Under the pieces are notes generated by a model. The model was given only the letters and a program-made list of their open reading frames with translations, did not search any database and was not told the DNA's origin. Below, one piece after another: positions 18,155 to 30,004 of a stretch of DNA of 64,000 nt. The stretch's first letter is position 1. Each line of letters begins with the position of its first letter. The stretch covers positions 3,534,001 to 3,598,000 of the forward strand of contig NZ_PJMX01000001.1 of assembly GCF_002846415.1 (NCBI RefSeq), read 5' to 3'. The stretch comes from Streptomyces sp. TLI_146. Lineage in GTDB: Bacteria; Actinomycetota; Actinomycetes; Streptomycetales; Streptomycetaceae. Made by a program: the position numbers and the translations under genes.

Positions 18155-18243
18155 CGGAGGGGCACCGACAGGACATTGGACCCGCCCCTTTCGGGACGTT
18201 CGGCCCGCCGCGCCCACAGGGGGCGGGGGCAAACTTGGCGATC

Positions 18244-19251
18244 ATGGACATAGGGATCGACCTCGGCACGGCCAACACGCTTCTGTACGCGCGCGGTCAG
18301 GGCATCGTGCTCAACGAACCGTCCGTGGTGGCGATGAAGGACGGCGGGCGCACGGCGCTGGCCGTCGGGACGGAGGCCAAGGAGACCATCGGCCGTACGC
18401 CGGGCTCGATCACCGCGATCCGTCCACTGCGGGACGGGGTGATCAGCGACTACGAGGCGGCGGAGGAGATGATCCGCCACTTCGTGAGGAAGGCGGTGCC
18501 GGGGCGGCGGCCACGCACCCGGATGGTGGTGTGCGTGCCCAGCGGGGTGACGCCCGTGGAGCGCCGGGCGATCGTGCAGGCCTCGCAGCGGGCGGGGGCG
18601 CGGGCCGTCCACCTCATCGAGGAGCCGATGGCGGCGGCGATCGGGGCGGGGCTGCCGGTGGCGGAGCCGCGGGGGTCGATGGTGGTGGACATCGGCGGCG
18701 GCACGACGGAGGTGGCGGTGATCTCGCTCGGCGGGATCGTCACGTCCCAGTCCCTGCGGGTCGGCGGCGACCGGCTTGACGCGGCGATCACGGACTACGT
18801 GCGCAAGGAGCACGGGCTGCTGATCGGGGAGCGTACGGCGGAGGACGTGAAGGTCGCGATCGGGTCGGCGTGGCCGGTCCCCGAGGACACGGAACTGGAG
18901 TCCCGTACGTTCCCGGTGCGCGGCCGGGAGAAGGTGGGCGGCCTCCCCCGGACCCTCGCCCTGCCGGCGCGGGAGGTGCGGGCGGCCCTGGACGAGCCGG
19001 TGGCGCAGATCGTGGCCGCGGTGCGGGCGACGCTGGAGGAGTGCCCGCCGGAGCTGTCCGGGGACGTGATGGAGCACGGGATCGTGCTGACGGGCGGCGG
19101 CGCGCTCCTCCCCGGCCTGGACCTCCGGCTCGCGTCCGCGACGGGGATCGCGGTGTTCGTGGCGGAGGCGGCACTGGAGTGCGTGGCGGTGGGGACGGGC
19201 CGGTGCGTGGAGGACTTCGACGGGTTGCAGCGGGTGCTGACGGCGAAGTAG
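18244..19251 (+). CDS. Second MreB-like actin homologue
   Basis: 335 residues from the ATG at 18244. An in-frame TTG at 18235 lies closer to the G-rich GGGGGCGGGGG and is an alternative start. It keeps all nucleotide-binding motifs of Mre[32 protein letters not shown] and [14 protein letters not shown]. It is clearly related along its whole length to mreB at 14376-15410, but lacks the N-terminal FIGRDM membrane-contact segment. It is divergent from folC and not linked to mreC or mreD. Streptomycetes have extra MreB-like proteins (Mbl and others), but I do not recall one at this site in S. coelicolor. Likely a filament protein with a specialised, perhaps developmental, role. Confidence 0.9.
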   Translation: MDIGIDLGTANTLLYARGQGIVLNEPSVVAMKDGGRTALAVGTEAKETIGRTPGSITAIRPLRDGVISDYEAAEEMIRHFVRKAVPGRRPRTRMVVCVPSGVTPVERRAIVQASQRAGARAVHLIEEPMAAAIGAGLPVAEPRGSMVVDIGGGTTEVAVISLGGIVTSQSLRVGGDRLDAAITDYVRKEHGLLIGERTAEDVKVAIGSAWPVPEDTELESRTFPVRGREKVGGLPRTLALPAREVRAALDEPVAQIVAAVRATLEECPPELSGDVMEHGIVLTGGGALLPGLDLRLASATGIAVFVAEAALECVAVGTGRCVEDFDGLQRVLTAK

Positions 19252-19256
19252 GGCCC

Positions 19257-19417
19257 CTCCCCGCCCCTTCCCTAAACCCTCCGGGGGATCCCGTTCGTCT
19301 GCGGACCGTGCTGGGTTGCTCGCGCAGTTCCCCGCGCCCCTACAGGGCGCCCCGCAGGGGCGCTTTTAGGGGCGCGGGGAACTGCGCGACCAGCCACCCA
19401 CCGACCCGCAGACGAAC
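19257..19417. repeat. Nested palindromic repeat, copy 3
   Basis: Inner arms 19321-19341 and 19368-19388 are perfect over 21 bases, and the middle arms GTTCGTCTGCGG (19293-19304) and its complement (19406-19417) are also perfect. The left outer block CCCCGCCCCTTCCCTAAACC is present without a matching right block. It lies between two convergent genes and could terminate both. Confidence 0.85.
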
Positions 19418-19428
19418 ACCTGGCCGCA

Positions 19429-20544
19429 TCACGCCGTCCCCGACGGCAGCGTCGCCTCGACCTCGTACGTCGTCGACGTGCGCCGCGTCGTCAGCGCACC
19501 CCCCATGCTCTCCACCCGCTCCCGCATCGAGAACGTCCCCGTCCCCGACGACACCGGCGCCGTGGGCGGCACCGTGGACGGCAGGCGGTTGCGGACGTGG
19601 ACGTGGAGTTCGCCGCCCCGGACGCCGATCGTCACCGCGACCCCCTCCCCCCGCGCGTGCTTCACCGCGTTCGTCAGGCACTCCTGCACCACCCGGTACA
19701 CCGCCGCCTGGCGCAGCGGGGAGAGGCCGTACGCCCGGTCGGAGACCGACAGCGTCACCGGCGTCCCGGCCCGGCGCGTCTCCGCCGCCAGGGACGCCAG
19801 GCCGTCCAGGCCCGGGGTCGCCGTGCGCTCGTCCGCCCGCGCCACGATGATCTCGTTGAGCATGTGGTGGGCCCGGCGCGCCGTCTCGGCCAGGGAGTCG
19901 AAGTCCTGCTCGTGGGGGCCGCCCAGGGCCCGCCGCGCCCGTACCTCCGCCGTCACCGCCAGCATCGTCAGCTCGCGCCCCACCATGTCGTGGACGTCCC
20001 GCGCCACCGACGCCCGCTCGGCCTGCACGGCTTGGAGCGCCTGGACCTCGCGTACGAGATCGAGGCGGTACGTGGCCACGCCCACCGCCGACGACAGCAC
20101 CCCCACCGGCACCACGATGCTCAGATACGAGCTGAGCGAGTCGGCCCGGTGCTCGGGCCAGCCCGGGACGTAGAACAGCGAGCAGGCCACCGCCACGTAC
20201 AGCACCGTCGCCACCACCGCCGTGCGCCGGCCCCGGAAGCGGCCGAGCGAGTACAGCGCGAACTGGATCAGCGTGAGCTGGTGCAGCCAGCCGAGGAAGA
20301 CCAGGGCGGCCAGGTAGGGGATCCACGGCCATGTGCGGCGCAGCAGCAGCGTGGCCGAGCCCGCCGCGAGCACCGGCGGCACGGTGGCCCCGGTCAGGGA
20401 GTTGTCCGCCGCCGCCAGACCCGGCACATCGATGATCATCAGCGCGAAGGCGGTCAGCGCGATCACCACGTCCAGCGCCCGGTCGTCACCCAGCGCGCGC
20501 CGCAGCGCGGAGGCGGGGGACGGAGCGTGCATGCCTTCCATCAT
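19429..20544 (-). CDS. Orphan NarL-type sensor histidine kinase
   Basis: 371 residues. Five or six membrane helices (residues 25-155) are followed by a HisKA_3 dimerisation domain with phospho-acceptor H185 (ARDVHDMVGRELTML) and an HATPase domain with N-box VVQECLTNAVKHA (N292). Such kinases normally pair with a LuxR-type response regulator, but none is adjacent. The G boxes are short (GTGTFSMRERVESMGG). The stimulus is unknown. Two in-frame ATGs begin the gene, and no strong ribosome-binding site decides between them. Confidence 0.88.
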   Translation of the reverse strand: MMEGMHAPSPASALRRALGDDRALDVVIALTAFALMIIDVPGLAAADNSLTGATVPPVLAAGSATLLLRRTWPWIPYLAALVFLGWLHQLTLIQFALYSLGRFRGRRTAVVATVLYVAVACSLFYVPGWPEHRADSLSSYLSIVVPVGVLSSAVGVATYRLDLVREVQALQAVQAERASVARDVHDMVGRELTMLAVTAEVRARRALGGPHEQDFDSLAETARRAHHMLNEIIVARADERTATPGLDGLASLAAETRRAGTPVTLSVSDRAYGLSPLRQAAVYRVVQECLTNAVKHARGEGVAVTIGVRGGELHVHVRNRLPSTVPPTAPVSSGTGTFSMRERVESMGGALTTRRTSTTYEVEATLPSGTA

Positions 20545-20634
20545 GCAAGGTCTTTGGGCCTTTCATGGCTGACTTTCGACCCTTTTCGGGGCCGATCGCG
20601 TGATGTGTCCCACGTCGGACCGGGGCGCGAAAAC

Positions 20635-20674
20635 GAAGAACCCCGGACCGTTCAACGGTCCGGGGCCCTTCTTC
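20635..20674 (-). terminator. Terminator of valS
   Basis: Perfect 11-base stem CCCCGGACCGT with a 3-base loop, flanked by GAAGAA and TTCTTC that extend the pairing. It begins 8 bases after the valS stop. Confidence 0.8.
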
Positions 20675-20681
20675 GGCTCGG

Positions 20682-23306
<2,625 letters not shown>

Positions 23307-23319
23307 GGGGCTCAGTTTA
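23307..23319 (-). promoter_or_regulatory. Predicted -10 box for leaderless valS
   Basis: TAAACT (minus strand, 23319-23314) lies seven bases before the valS GTG, placing the likely transcription start at the first codon. Confidence 0.45.
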
Positions 23320-23445
23320 GAGGTGTCACGGGCCGGTACTGAAACGGGAATCTTTGGTAACGGTCGGGCCCCCGATGCGCCGTACCGCCGGGCCGTCCGC
23401 CAGGATGTCGGGATCGGATAAGCATTCCTAGGGGGATTCCCAGCA

Positions 23446-24363
23446 ATGAGCTACAACCAGCCGGGCCCGTACGGCGGCCAGCCCCAGCAGCCCGGCCCGT
23501 ACGGTCAGCAGCCGCCCCAGCAGCCGTACGGGCAGCCGCAGCCCGGCTACGGCTACCCGCAGCAGCCCCCGCAGGGCGTCCCGCCCCAGCAGGGCTACGG
23601 CTACCCGGCCCAGCAGCCCCAGTACGGCCAGCAGCCGCCCTACGGCGCACCGATGCCGCCGCCGCCCGCCCCCAAGAAGAAGACGGGCCTGATCGTGACG
23701 GCCGTCGTGGTCGCGGTCGCCGTGATCGGCGGCGGGGTGTGGTTCGCGACGAAGGGCGGGGGCGCCGGCAACGGGGACGTCTCGGCGAGCACCAAGGGCT
23801 ACAAGCTGGTCGCGCCGGAGTCGGTCGGCGAGTACAAGAGCTCCGGCTCCTCCTCCGACAGGACGATGTCGGACAAGGAGAAGACGAAAGCCGAGGCGGC
23901 CGGGATCAAGGGCCCCTCGGAGGTGGGCACGTCCTACAAGACGGCCGGTGACGCCAGCAACCCGCTGGCGTCCAAGAGGTTGATATTCGACGGTTACTAC
24001 GGCGACATCAGCGACCCGTCGAAGACGCTCGACAACATGTTCGCGAAGCTCCAGGAGAGCAGCGAGGACAAGAAGAGCGGCAAGGACGACACCAAGGTCG
24101 AGCCGGTCGGCAGCCCGAAGGCGGTCAAGCCCGCCGGGTTCTCGGGCGCGCTGATGAAGTGCCAGAACGTCAAGGTCACCGATACCAAGAAGTCGAAGTC
24201 ATTCGAGGTCCCGGTCTGCATCTGGTCGGACTACAGCACGGTCGGCATCGTCGAGGCGATCGACGCGGCGGCCGTGCTGGGCACGGGCGGCACGGCCATG
24301 CCGACCGACCAGGTCGCCGACCTCGCCGCGAAGCTGTACAACACCGCGCGCGTGAAGAAGTAA
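23446..24363 (+). CDS. Pro/Gln/Tyr-rich single-pass membrane protein
   Basis: 305 residues. The first 75 residues are a low-complexity cytoplasmic tail of GPYGQQP and GYGYPQQP repeats, then a KKK stop-transfer signal and one membrane helix (about 79-98). The rest is an outside domain of about 200 residues with two cysteines (MKCQNVKV and VPVCIWSDY). This architecture is common in Streptomyces proteins of unknown function. The start is set by AGGGGGA nine bases before the ATG. It is convergent with clpX, and a strong shared terminator lies between. Confidence 0.85.
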   Translation: MSYNQPGPYGGQPQQPGPYGQQPPQQPYGQPQPGYGYPQQPPQGVPPQQGYGYPAQQPQYGQQPPYGAPMPPPPAPKKKTGLIVTAVVVAVAVIGGGVWFATKGGGAGNGDVSASTKGYKLVAPESVGEYKSSGSSSDRTMSDKEKTKAEAAGIKGPSEVGTSYKTAGDASNPLASKRLIFDGYYGDISDPSKTLDNMFAKLQESSEDKKSGKDDTKVEPVGSPKAVKPAGFSGALMKCQNVKVTDTKKSKSFEVPVCIWSDYSTVGIVEAIDAAAVLGTGGTAMPTDQVADLAAKLYNTARVKK

Positions 24364-24380
24364 CCCAGGAGCAAGCACGA

Positions 24381-24422
24381 AGGGCGCCCGGCCGGTTGGA
24401 TCTCCAACTGGCCGGGCGCCCT
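24381..24422. terminator. Bidirectional terminator between 23446 gene and clpX
   Basis: A 20-base stem (24381-24400 with 24403-24422) with one G-T pair and AAGGG/CCCTT ends. It is suited to stopping transcription from both convergent genes. Confidence 0.85.
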
Positions 24423-24440
24423 TGCGCGTTACGGGGTCGG

Positions 24441-25733
24441 CTACGCCGACTTCTCGTGGCGGCCGTCGTTCTTCACGATGCGGGGCTCGCGCGGGACCAG
24501 CGTCGGGTTGACGTTGTTGTGGACGACGTCCGAGGTGATGACGACGCGGGCCACGTCCTTGCGGGACGGGACCTCGTACATCACCGACATCAGGACTTCC
24601 TCCATGATCGCGCGCAGACCGCGCGCCCCCGTGCCGCGCAGGATCGCCTGGTCGGCGATGGCCTCCAGGGCCGGGCGGTCGAAGTCCAGCTCCACGCCGT
24701 CGAGTTCGAAGAGGCGCTGGTACTGCTTGACCAGGGCGTTGCGCGGCTCGACCAGGATCTGCAGGAGCGCCTCGCGGTCGAGGTTGTGGACCGAGGTCAG
24801 CACGGGCAGGCGGCCGATGAACTCGGGGATCATCCCGAACTTCACCAGGTCCTCCGGCATGACCTCCTGGAACTGGTCGCTCGCCTCGATCTCCCGCTTG
24901 GAGCGGATCGTCGCGCCGAAGCCGATGCCCTTGGCGCCGGCCCGGGACTCGATGATCTTCTCCAGGCCCGCGAAGGCACCGCCCACGATGAACAGCACGT
25001 TCGTCGTGTCGATCTGGATGAACTCCTGGTGCGGGTGCTTGCGGCCGCCCTGGGGCGGGACCGACGCCGTCGTGCCCTCCAGGATCTTGAGCAGGGCCTG
25101 CTGGACGCCCTCGCCGGAGACATCACGCGTGATCGACGGGTTTTCGCTCTTACGGGCCACCTTGTCGATCTCGTCGATGTAGATGATCCCCGTTTCGGCC
25201 TTCTTGACGTCGTAGTCGGCGGCCTGGATGAGCTTGAGGAGGATGTTCTCGACGTCCTCGCCCACGTACCCCGCCTCCGTCAGCGCCGTCGCGTCGGCGA
25301 TGGCGAACGGGACGTTGAGCATCCGGGCGAGGGTCTGGGCGAGCAGCGTCTTGCCGGAGCCCGTGGGGCCCAGCAGCAGGATGTTGGACTTCGCCAGCTC
25401 GATGGCGTCGTCGCGGCCCTGCGCGCCGCCGTTCTCACCGGCCTGGACGCGCTTGTAGTGGTTGTAGACCGCCACGGAGAGCGCCTTCTTGGCGGGCTCC
25501 TGGCCCACCACGTAGCTCTCCAGGAACTCGTAGATCTCGCGCGGCTTGGGCAGTTCCTCCCACCGCACCTCGGAGGACTCGGCGAGCTCCTCCTCGATGA
25601 TCTCGTTGCAGAGATCGATGCACTCGTCGCAGATGTACACACCGGGGCCTGCGATGAGCTTCTTCACCTGCTTCTGGCTCTTCCCGCAGAACGAGCACTT
25701 GAGCAGGTCGCCGCCATCACCGATGCGTGCCAC
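24441..25733 (-). CDS. clpX: ATP-dependent Clp protease ATP-binding subunit ClpX
   Basis: 430 residues. It unfolds substrates and feeds them to ClpP. The N-terminal C4 zinc domain has Cys 13, 16, 35 and 38; Walker A is GPTGSGKT at 122-129 and Walker B is IIYIDEIDK near 185. The C-terminal AAA small domain ends with a short charged tail. The GTG start gives [19 protein letters not shown], the typical actinobacterial N-terminus. It lies 166 bases downstream of clpP2, with an inverted repeat between them, so it may be partly independent. Confidence 0.97.
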   Translation of the reverse strand: MARIGDGGDLLKCSFCGKSQKQVKKLIAGPGVYICDECIDLCNEIIEEELAESSEVRWEELPKPREIYEFLESYVVGQEPAKKALSVAVYNHYKRVQAGENGGAQGRDDAIELAKSNILLLGPTGSGKTLLAQTLARMLNVPFAIADATALTEAGYVGEDVENILLKLIQAADYDVKKAETGIIYIDEIDKVARKSENPSITRDVSGEGVQQALLKILEGTTASVPPQGGRKHPHQEFIQIDTTNVLFIVGGAFAGLEKIIESRAGAKGIGFGATIRSKREIEASDQFQEVMPEDLVKFGMIPEFIGRLPVLTSVHNLDREALLQILVEPRNALVKQYQRLFELDGVELDFDRPALEAIADQAILRGTGARGLRAIMEEVLMSVMYEVPSRKDVARVVITSDVVHNNVNPTLVPREPRIVKNDGRHEKSA

Positions 25734-25830
25734 GAGGTGCTTCCCCTTCGCCTGGGAGACGCCACGTTCAGCGGCTCCTGGTGCCTCATATCCGACGGTA
25801 CCTTGCCTGGCCCCCCGTTCGGGCCCCCTT

Positions 25831-25883
25831 GGCGCGGTTCACTTCGACGTGGACCGCCTCGTGCACGCCTCGTGCACCGCGCC
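25831..25883 (-). terminator. Inverted repeat between clpP2 and clpX
   Basis: Arms GGCGCGGTTCAC (25831-25842) and GTGCACCGCGCC (25872-25883) pair at 11 of 12 positions around a 29-base loop. This may be an attenuator or weak terminator after clpP2. Confidence 0.4.
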
Positions 25884-25899
25884 AGGGGCTCCGGCTGCG

Positions 25900-26577
25900 T
25901 CAGGCGGCCGCGGCCGACGTCGTCTTGCGGGTCGACACGATCTGGTCGACCAGGCCGTACGCCAGGGCGTCCTCGGCGGTGAGGATCTTGTCCCGCTCGA
26001 TGTCGTCCCGGATCTTCTCGATGGGCGTGGTGGAGTGCTTGGCCAGCATCTCCTCCAGCTGGCTGCGCATGCGCAGGATCTCGTTGGCCGCGATCTCCAG
26101 GTCGGAGAGCTGCTCGCGGCCGGTCTGCGAGGACGGCTGGTGGATCAGCACGCGCGCGTTGGGCAGCGCCATGCGCTTGCCGGGGGTGCCCGCGGCGAGC
26201 AGCACGGCGGCGGCGGAGGCCGCCTGGCCCATGCAGACCGTCTGGATGTCGGGCTTGACGAACTGCATCGTGTCGTAGATCGCCGTCAGCGCGGTGAACG
26301 AGCCGCCGGGGCTGTTGATGTAGATCGAGATGTCGCGGTCCGGGTCCATCGACTCCAGGCACAGCAGCTGCGCCATGACGTCGTTGGCGGAGGCGTCGTC
26401 GATCTGCACGCCGAGGAAGATCACGCGCTCCTCGAACAGCTTCGCGTACGGGTCGTACTCGCGCACGCCCTGCGAGGTGCGCTCGACGAAGCGCGGCACG
26501 ATGTAGCGGTTGTCCACCTGCGGGCCGGTGTAGAGGCCGCTTGCGGAGAGGTTGTTCTGCATGTCGGGGTTCACCAT
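25900..26577 (-). CDS. clpP2: Clp protease proteolytic subunit ClpP2
   Basis: 225 residues. Serine peptidase of the Clp family with catalytic S121 (GQAASAAA), H146 (LIHQPSS) and an Asp near 195. Actinobacteria need both ClpP1 and ClpP2, which assemble into a mixed tetradecamer served by ClpX and ClpC. An N-terminal stretch of about 35 residues precedes the core and could be a propeptide. It follows clpP1 by a 119-base G-rich gap with no gene. Confidence 0.95.
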   Translation of the reverse strand: MVNPDMQNNLSASGLYTGPQVDNRYIVPRFVERTSQGVREYDPYAKLFEERVIFLGVQIDDASANDVMAQLLCLESMDPDRDISIYINSPGGSFTALTAIYDTMQFVKPDIQTVCMGQAASAAAVLLAAGTPGKRMALPNARVLIHQPSSQTGREQLSDLEIAANEILRMRSQLEEMLAKHSTTPIEKIRDDIERDKILTAEDALAYGLVDQIVSTRKTTSAAAA

Positions 26578-26696
26578 CCTGGTGGCGTTCGGTGGGCTCG
26601 GGGGCTTCGGGGGCCGGGGCTGGGGTTCCCCGGCCCGGGGAGGTCCCGCGGGCCCGTGAGGGCCGGGGAGTCTCTTCCGGAGCCGGGGAGAGGGGC

Positions 26697-27314
26697 TCAG
26701 GCCCCGGTGCCGCCGCCGCCCGGAACACCGGCCGCGTGGGCCATGATGTCGTCGATGAGGCCGTACTCCTTGGCCTCCTCCGCCGTGTACCAGCGGTCGC
26801 GGTCGCCGTCGCGGATGATCGTCTCGACCGTCTGGCCCGAGTGGTGGGCGGTGATCTCCGCCATGCGCGTCTTCGTACGCAGCAGGTACTCGGCCTGGAT
26901 CTTGATGTCCGAGGCGGTGCCGCCGATGCCGGCGGAACCCTGGTGCATCAGGATGTCGGTGTTCGGCAGCGCGAAGCGCTTGCCGGCGGTGCCGCCGGTG
27001 AGCAGGAACTGGCCCATCGAGGCCGCCATGCCCATTCCGATCGTGACCACGTCGTTCGGGATGTACTGCATGGTGTCGTAGATCGCCATGCCGGCCGTCA
27101 CCGAGCCGCCGGGGCTGTTGATGTAGAGGTAGATGTCCTTCTCCGGCTCGGCGGCCAGGAGGAGGAGCTGCGCGGTGATCTTGTTGGCGATGTCATCGTC
27201 GACCTGCTGGCCGAGGAAGATGATGCGCTCGTTGAGCAGCCGGTTGTAGACATGGTCGCCGAGGCCACCACCGAGGGACGGCTCGCCGGCGGCGTAAGGC
27301 ATCAGATTCGTCAC
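26697..27314 (-). CDS. clpP1: Clp protease proteolytic subunit ClpP1
   Basis: 205 residues with catalytic S99 (GMAASMGQ) and H124 (LMHQGSAG). It forms the ClpP1P2 protease with the next gene. The GTG start at 27314 is preceded by AGGTGG. The C-terminus is a short Gly-rich tail (VPGGGGTGA). A ClgR-like operator lies about 155 bases upstream, in keeping with known ClgR control of clpP1P2 in Streptomyces. Confidence 0.96.
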   Translation of the reverse strand: MTNLMPYAAGEPSLGGGLGDHVYNRLLNERIIFLGQQVDDDIANKITAQLLLLAAEPEKDIYLYINSPGGSVTAGMAIYDTMQYIPNDVVTIGMGMAASMGQFLLTGGTAGKRFALPNTDILMHQGSAGIGGTASDIKIQAEYLLRTKTRMAEITAHHSGQTVETIIRDGDRDRWYTAEEAKEYGLIDDIMAHAAGVPGGGGTGA

Positions 27315-27468
27315 GTATCCACCTGCTCGTCTCTGACGGCTTCGGCCGTCTCAGCGTCTTACGTTCAGAGGGCGGGGCTTGCGGCCGACTCGTACCGGCT
27401 GACTCCACGCCCCCGTATTCATGGACCCTAACGCGCAGGTAGGACAACGCCATCCCGGTTCCCGAACT

Positions 27469-27485
27469 GTTCGCTCGGAGCGCAA
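27469..27485 (-). promoter_or_regulatory. ClgR-like operator upstream of clpP1
   Basis: GTTCGCTCGGAGCGCAA contains CGC-N5-GCG within a GTTCGC context, the core of the ClgR binding motif reported for Streptomyces and Corynebacterium clp genes. It lies in the 332-base gap 27315-27646, which otherwise holds the tig terminator, a short ACGTAC-TTC-GTACGT palindrome (27594-27608) and no gene. Confidence 0.6.
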
Positions 27486-27558
27486 GGTGGTTGAAGCGCG
27501 GGCCCGTACGGAACCGGCCACGGGGCGCGTGGCGCGGGCCGGGTGGGGGTACGCGGAA

Positions 27559-27587
27559 GGGCCCGGACGCGGCTGCGTCGCGGGCCC
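27559..27587 (-). terminator. Terminator of trigger factor gene
   Basis: GGGCCC arms with an inner GACGC/GCGTC stem, an imperfect hairpin about 60 bases past the tig stop. Confidence 0.6.
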
Positions 27588-27646
27588 CTCCGTACGTACT
27601 TCGTACGTGGTCAGACAGTGCCTGCCGTACGAGGTCGGGCCGAGGC

Positions 27647-29035
27647 TCAGGCCTCGGTCTTCTCCTCGGCGTCACCGTCGACGACGGCCTCGACGGTCTC
27701 GGCGGCGGCCTCGACCTCGTCCTCGTCGTCCTCCAGGTCGACCGGCTCACCGTTGGTGTCGACGACCTTGGCGGCCTCGACGACCACGGCCAGCGCCTTG
27801 CCGCGGGCGACCTCGCCGACGAGCATCGGGACCTGGCCGCCCTCGACGACGGCCTGGGCGAACTGGTCGGGGGACATGCCGGAGGAGGCGGCACGGCGCA
27901 CCAGGTGCTCGGTGAGCTCCTCCTGGTTGACGTTCAGCTTCTCCTTGTTGACGAGCTCGTCGAGGATGAACTGCGTCTTGATGCCCTTGACGGCCGCTTC
28001 CTTGGTCTCGGCGTCGAACTCTTCCCGCGTCTTGCCCTGGATCTCCAGGTACTTGTCGAGGTCGAGGCCCATCTGGCCGAGCTGGTGGTGCTCGAGGTTG
28101 TGCGTACGGGTCTGGATCTCGTCCGCGAGGAGCTTCTCGGGGATCGGGACCTCAGTGATCTTGAGCAGCTCGTCGAGCACGCGCTCCTGGGCCTGGGTGG
28201 CCTGGTCGAACTGCTTCATGTTCTCGAGGCGCTTGCGGCTGTCGGCCTTGAGCTCGTCGAGGGTGTCGAACTCGGAGGCGAGCTGCGCGAAGTCGTCGTC
28301 CAGCTCCGGCAGTTCGCGCGCGGCGACCTGGGTGACCTTGACGGTGACCTCGGAGTCCTTGCCCTCGGCGGAGCCGCCCTTGAGCTGCGAGGTGAAGGTG
28401 GCCTCGCCACCGGCCTCCAGGCCCTTGACGGCCTCGTCGATGCCGTCGAGGAGCTCGCCGGAGCCGATGGTGTACGAGACACCCTCGGCGACGCCGTCCT
28501 CCAGGACCTCGCCGTCGACCTTGGCCTCAAGGTCGATCGTCACGACGTCGCCGTCCTGGGCGGCGCGCTCGACCGGGGAGGTCGAGGCGAAGCGCTCGCG
28601 CAGGTCCGAGACGGCCTTCTCGACGTCCTCGTCGGAGACCTCGACGGCGTCGACGGTGACCTCGATGCCCGAGTAGTCCGGGATCTCGATGGTCGGGCGG
28701 ATGTCGACCTCGGCGGTGAAGTTCAGCGTCTCGCCGTCCTTCAGCTCCGTGATGTCGACCTCGGGCTGACCCAGCGGGTTCAGCTCGGCCTCGTTGACAG
28801 CCTCGGTGTAGAACTTGGGGAGCGCGTCGTTGACGGCCTCCTCCAGCACAGCACCACGGCCGAACCGCTGGTCGATGACTCGGGCCGGGATCTTGCCCTT
28901 GCGGAAGCCCTTCACCGTGACCTGCTGGTTGATCTTCTTGTACGCCGCGTCGAGGCTGTCCTTGAGCTCCTCGAAGGGCACCTCGACAGTGAGCCGAACC
29001 CGGGTCGGGTTCAGGGTCTCCACGGCGCTCTTCAC
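27647..29035 (-). CDS. tig: Trigger factor (ribosome-bound chaperone)
   Basis: 462 residues. It binds the ribosome exit tunnel and shields nascent chains. The N-terminal ribosome-binding domain carries [10 protein letters not shown], an FKBP-like prolyl isomerase domain follows (about 150-245, [15 protein letters not shown]), and the C-terminal arms end in a very acidic tail ([12 protein letters not shown]). The GTG start at 29035 follows AAGGAG and gives [15 protein letters not shown]. Upstream of the clpP operon, as in many bacteria. Confidence 0.96.
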   Translation of the reverse strand: MKSAVETLNPTRVRLTVEVPFEELKDSLDAAYKKINQQVTVKGFRKGKIPARVIDQRFGRGAVLEEAVNDALPKFYTEAVNEAELNPLGQPEVDITELKDGETLNFTAEVDIRPTIEIPDYSGIEVTVDAVEVSDEDVEKAVSDLRERFASTSPVERAAQDGDVVTIDLEAKVDGEVLEDGVAEGVSYTIGSGELLDGIDEAVKGLEAGGEATFTSQLKGGSAEGKDSEVTVKVTQVAARELPELDDDFAQLASEFDTLDELKADSRKRLENMKQFDQATQAQERVLDELLKITEVPIPEKLLADEIQTRTHNLEHHQLGQMGLDLDKYLEIQGKTREEFDAETKEAAVKGIKTQFILDELVNKEKLNVNQEELTEHLVRRAASSGMSPDQFAQAVVEGGQVPMLVGEVARGKALAVVVEAAKVVDTNGEPVDLEDDEDEVEAAAETVEAVVDGDAEEKTEA

Positions 29036-29140
29036 GGTTCGGTCTCCTTGTGGCTGACTTCTGGGGGTTCTACCCGGTGGCCGACGGCCGCGGGCGGATG
29101 GGGCCCGGTTCATCGGATTCATCAGACACACGGGCACGCA

Positions 29141-29161
29141 GCTTGCATAGTAACCGCAAGC
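29141..29161 (-). promoter_or_regulatory. Possible tig promoter with inverted repeat
   Basis: TACTAT on the minus strand (29152-29147) resembles a -10 box, with TTGTGG 19 bases upstream. It lies inside the inverted repeat GCTTGC-N9-GCAAGC, about 110 bases before tig. Confidence 0.3.
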
Positions 29162-29313
29162 GGGATGCCACCCACAATGTGATCTTGTGCGCGGAGATCG
29201 TGCGAGGGATGCCGGAGGCCTCGTACGAGACATATGGGCGGGCCGTCGGGCGAGGCGCGCCGGGGACCTCGGGACCGGTGCGAAGGGCCGCCGGTCGGGT
29301 CGCGAAGGGCTGC

Positions 29314-29390
29314 TGGTCGGGGTGGCGGGATTTGAACCCACGGCCTTCCGCTCCCAAAGCGGACGCGCTACCAAGCTGCGCCACACCCCG
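29314..29390 (-). tRNA. tRNA-Pro (anticodon TGG)
   Basis: Full cloverleaf on the minus strand: acceptor CGGGGTG/CACCCCG, D stem GCGC/GCGC, anticodon stem TCCGC/GCGGA with loop TTTGGGA, T stem GTGGG/CCCGC with TTCAAAT. The 3' CCA is encoded (29314-29316). Confidence 0.96.
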
Positions 29391-29543
29391 TCGGTGCGAC
29401 ACGTAGGGTACATGCCTGCGGGGAATCCGTCGGCCGCTTTCACGGCCGGTGCCGCGCGGCCGGATGCGGTGTGCGCGCGCGGGGGGTGACCCGCTACGAT
29501 GCTCTTCGTGCCGCGGTCATTTCTGACCTGCGACGCGACGCAC

Positions 29544-29617
29544 GCGGGCGTAGCTCAATGGTAGAGCCCTAGTCTTCCAAACTAGCTACGCGGGTTCGAT
29601 TCCCGTCGCCCGCTCCA
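29544..29617 (+). tRNA. tRNA-Gly (anticodon TCC)
   Basis: Full cloverleaf: acceptor GCGGGCG/CGCCCGC, D stem GCTC/GAGC, anticodon stem CTAGT/ACTAG with loop CTTCCAA, T loop TTCGATT. The 3' CCA is encoded. A possible -10 box TACGAT lies about 50 bases upstream. Confidence 0.96.
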
Positions 29618-29620
29618 CTG

Positions 29621-29663
29621 CCTCGGGCCCGGTGACCAGCTCACCGGGCCCGAGGTGTTTTCC
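29621..29663 (+). terminator. Terminator of tRNA-Gly
   Basis: Perfect 15-base stem CCTCGGGCCCGGTGA with a 5-base loop, followed by TGTTTT. It begins three bases after the tRNA CCA end. Confidence 0.9.
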
Positions 29664-29681
29664 GGGACCCGGCGGACGCGC

Positions 29682-29876
29682 TCAGAACTTGATCTGGTCG
29701 ATCGTTTCCGCGAGGGAGTTCAGGAAGCGGTTTATGGACGGTGCCATCCCCGTCGACGCCATGAAGAAACCGAAGAGCGCGGCGACTATGGCCGGGCCGG
29801 TCTTGATGGAGCCGCCGCGGATCATCACCACGAGGACGATCGCCAACAGCAGCACCACAGACAGTGAAATGGCCAC
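29682..29876 (-). CDS. Small conserved-looking membrane protein, unknown
   Basis: 64 residues from a GTG start. It has two hydrophobic segments (AISLSVVLLLAIVLVVMI and GPAIVAALFGFFMASTGMA) and an amphipathic end (INRFLNSLAETIDQIKF). Similar small proteins with a GPAIV...LFGFFLAST pattern are, from memory, common in actinomycete chromosomes and integrative elements; I cannot name a function. It sits next to tRNA-Gly on the opposite strand, but there is no integrase or att duplication nearby. The upstream gap to 30004 holds nothing else recognisable. Confidence 0.65.
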   Translation of the reverse strand: MAISLSVVLLLAIVLVVMIRGGSIKTGPAIVAALFGFFMASTGMAPSINRFLNSLAETIDQIKF

Positions 29877-30004
29877 AACTGATCACACCCTTGGTCGGTC
29901 CGCCTTGCCGGCCCGGAATGTGCCGCCGAGCACACCCCGCAGGGTCCATCGTGCCACCAACACCCCTGTGGGTGCTGCCGCCTGACACATAGCCAAGGTA
30001 TGGA

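Noticed and set aside
16016..18253. A long plus-strand open frame opposite folC and DUF4233
   Set aside because: It has no family likeness and its codon bias is that of an antisense frame; folC on the other strand has clear catalytic motifs.
19429..20544. Complete two-component system
   Set aside because: Only the sensor kinase is present; neither neighbour encodes a response regulator.
23307..23445. T-box leader for valS
   Set aside because: The gap is short, no T-box or specifier stem is visible, and a -10 box abuts the start codon.
29300..30000. Integrated mobile element at the tRNA genes
   Set aside because: No integrase, excisionase or duplicated tRNA 3' end was found; both tRNAs are complete and flanked by ordinary genes.
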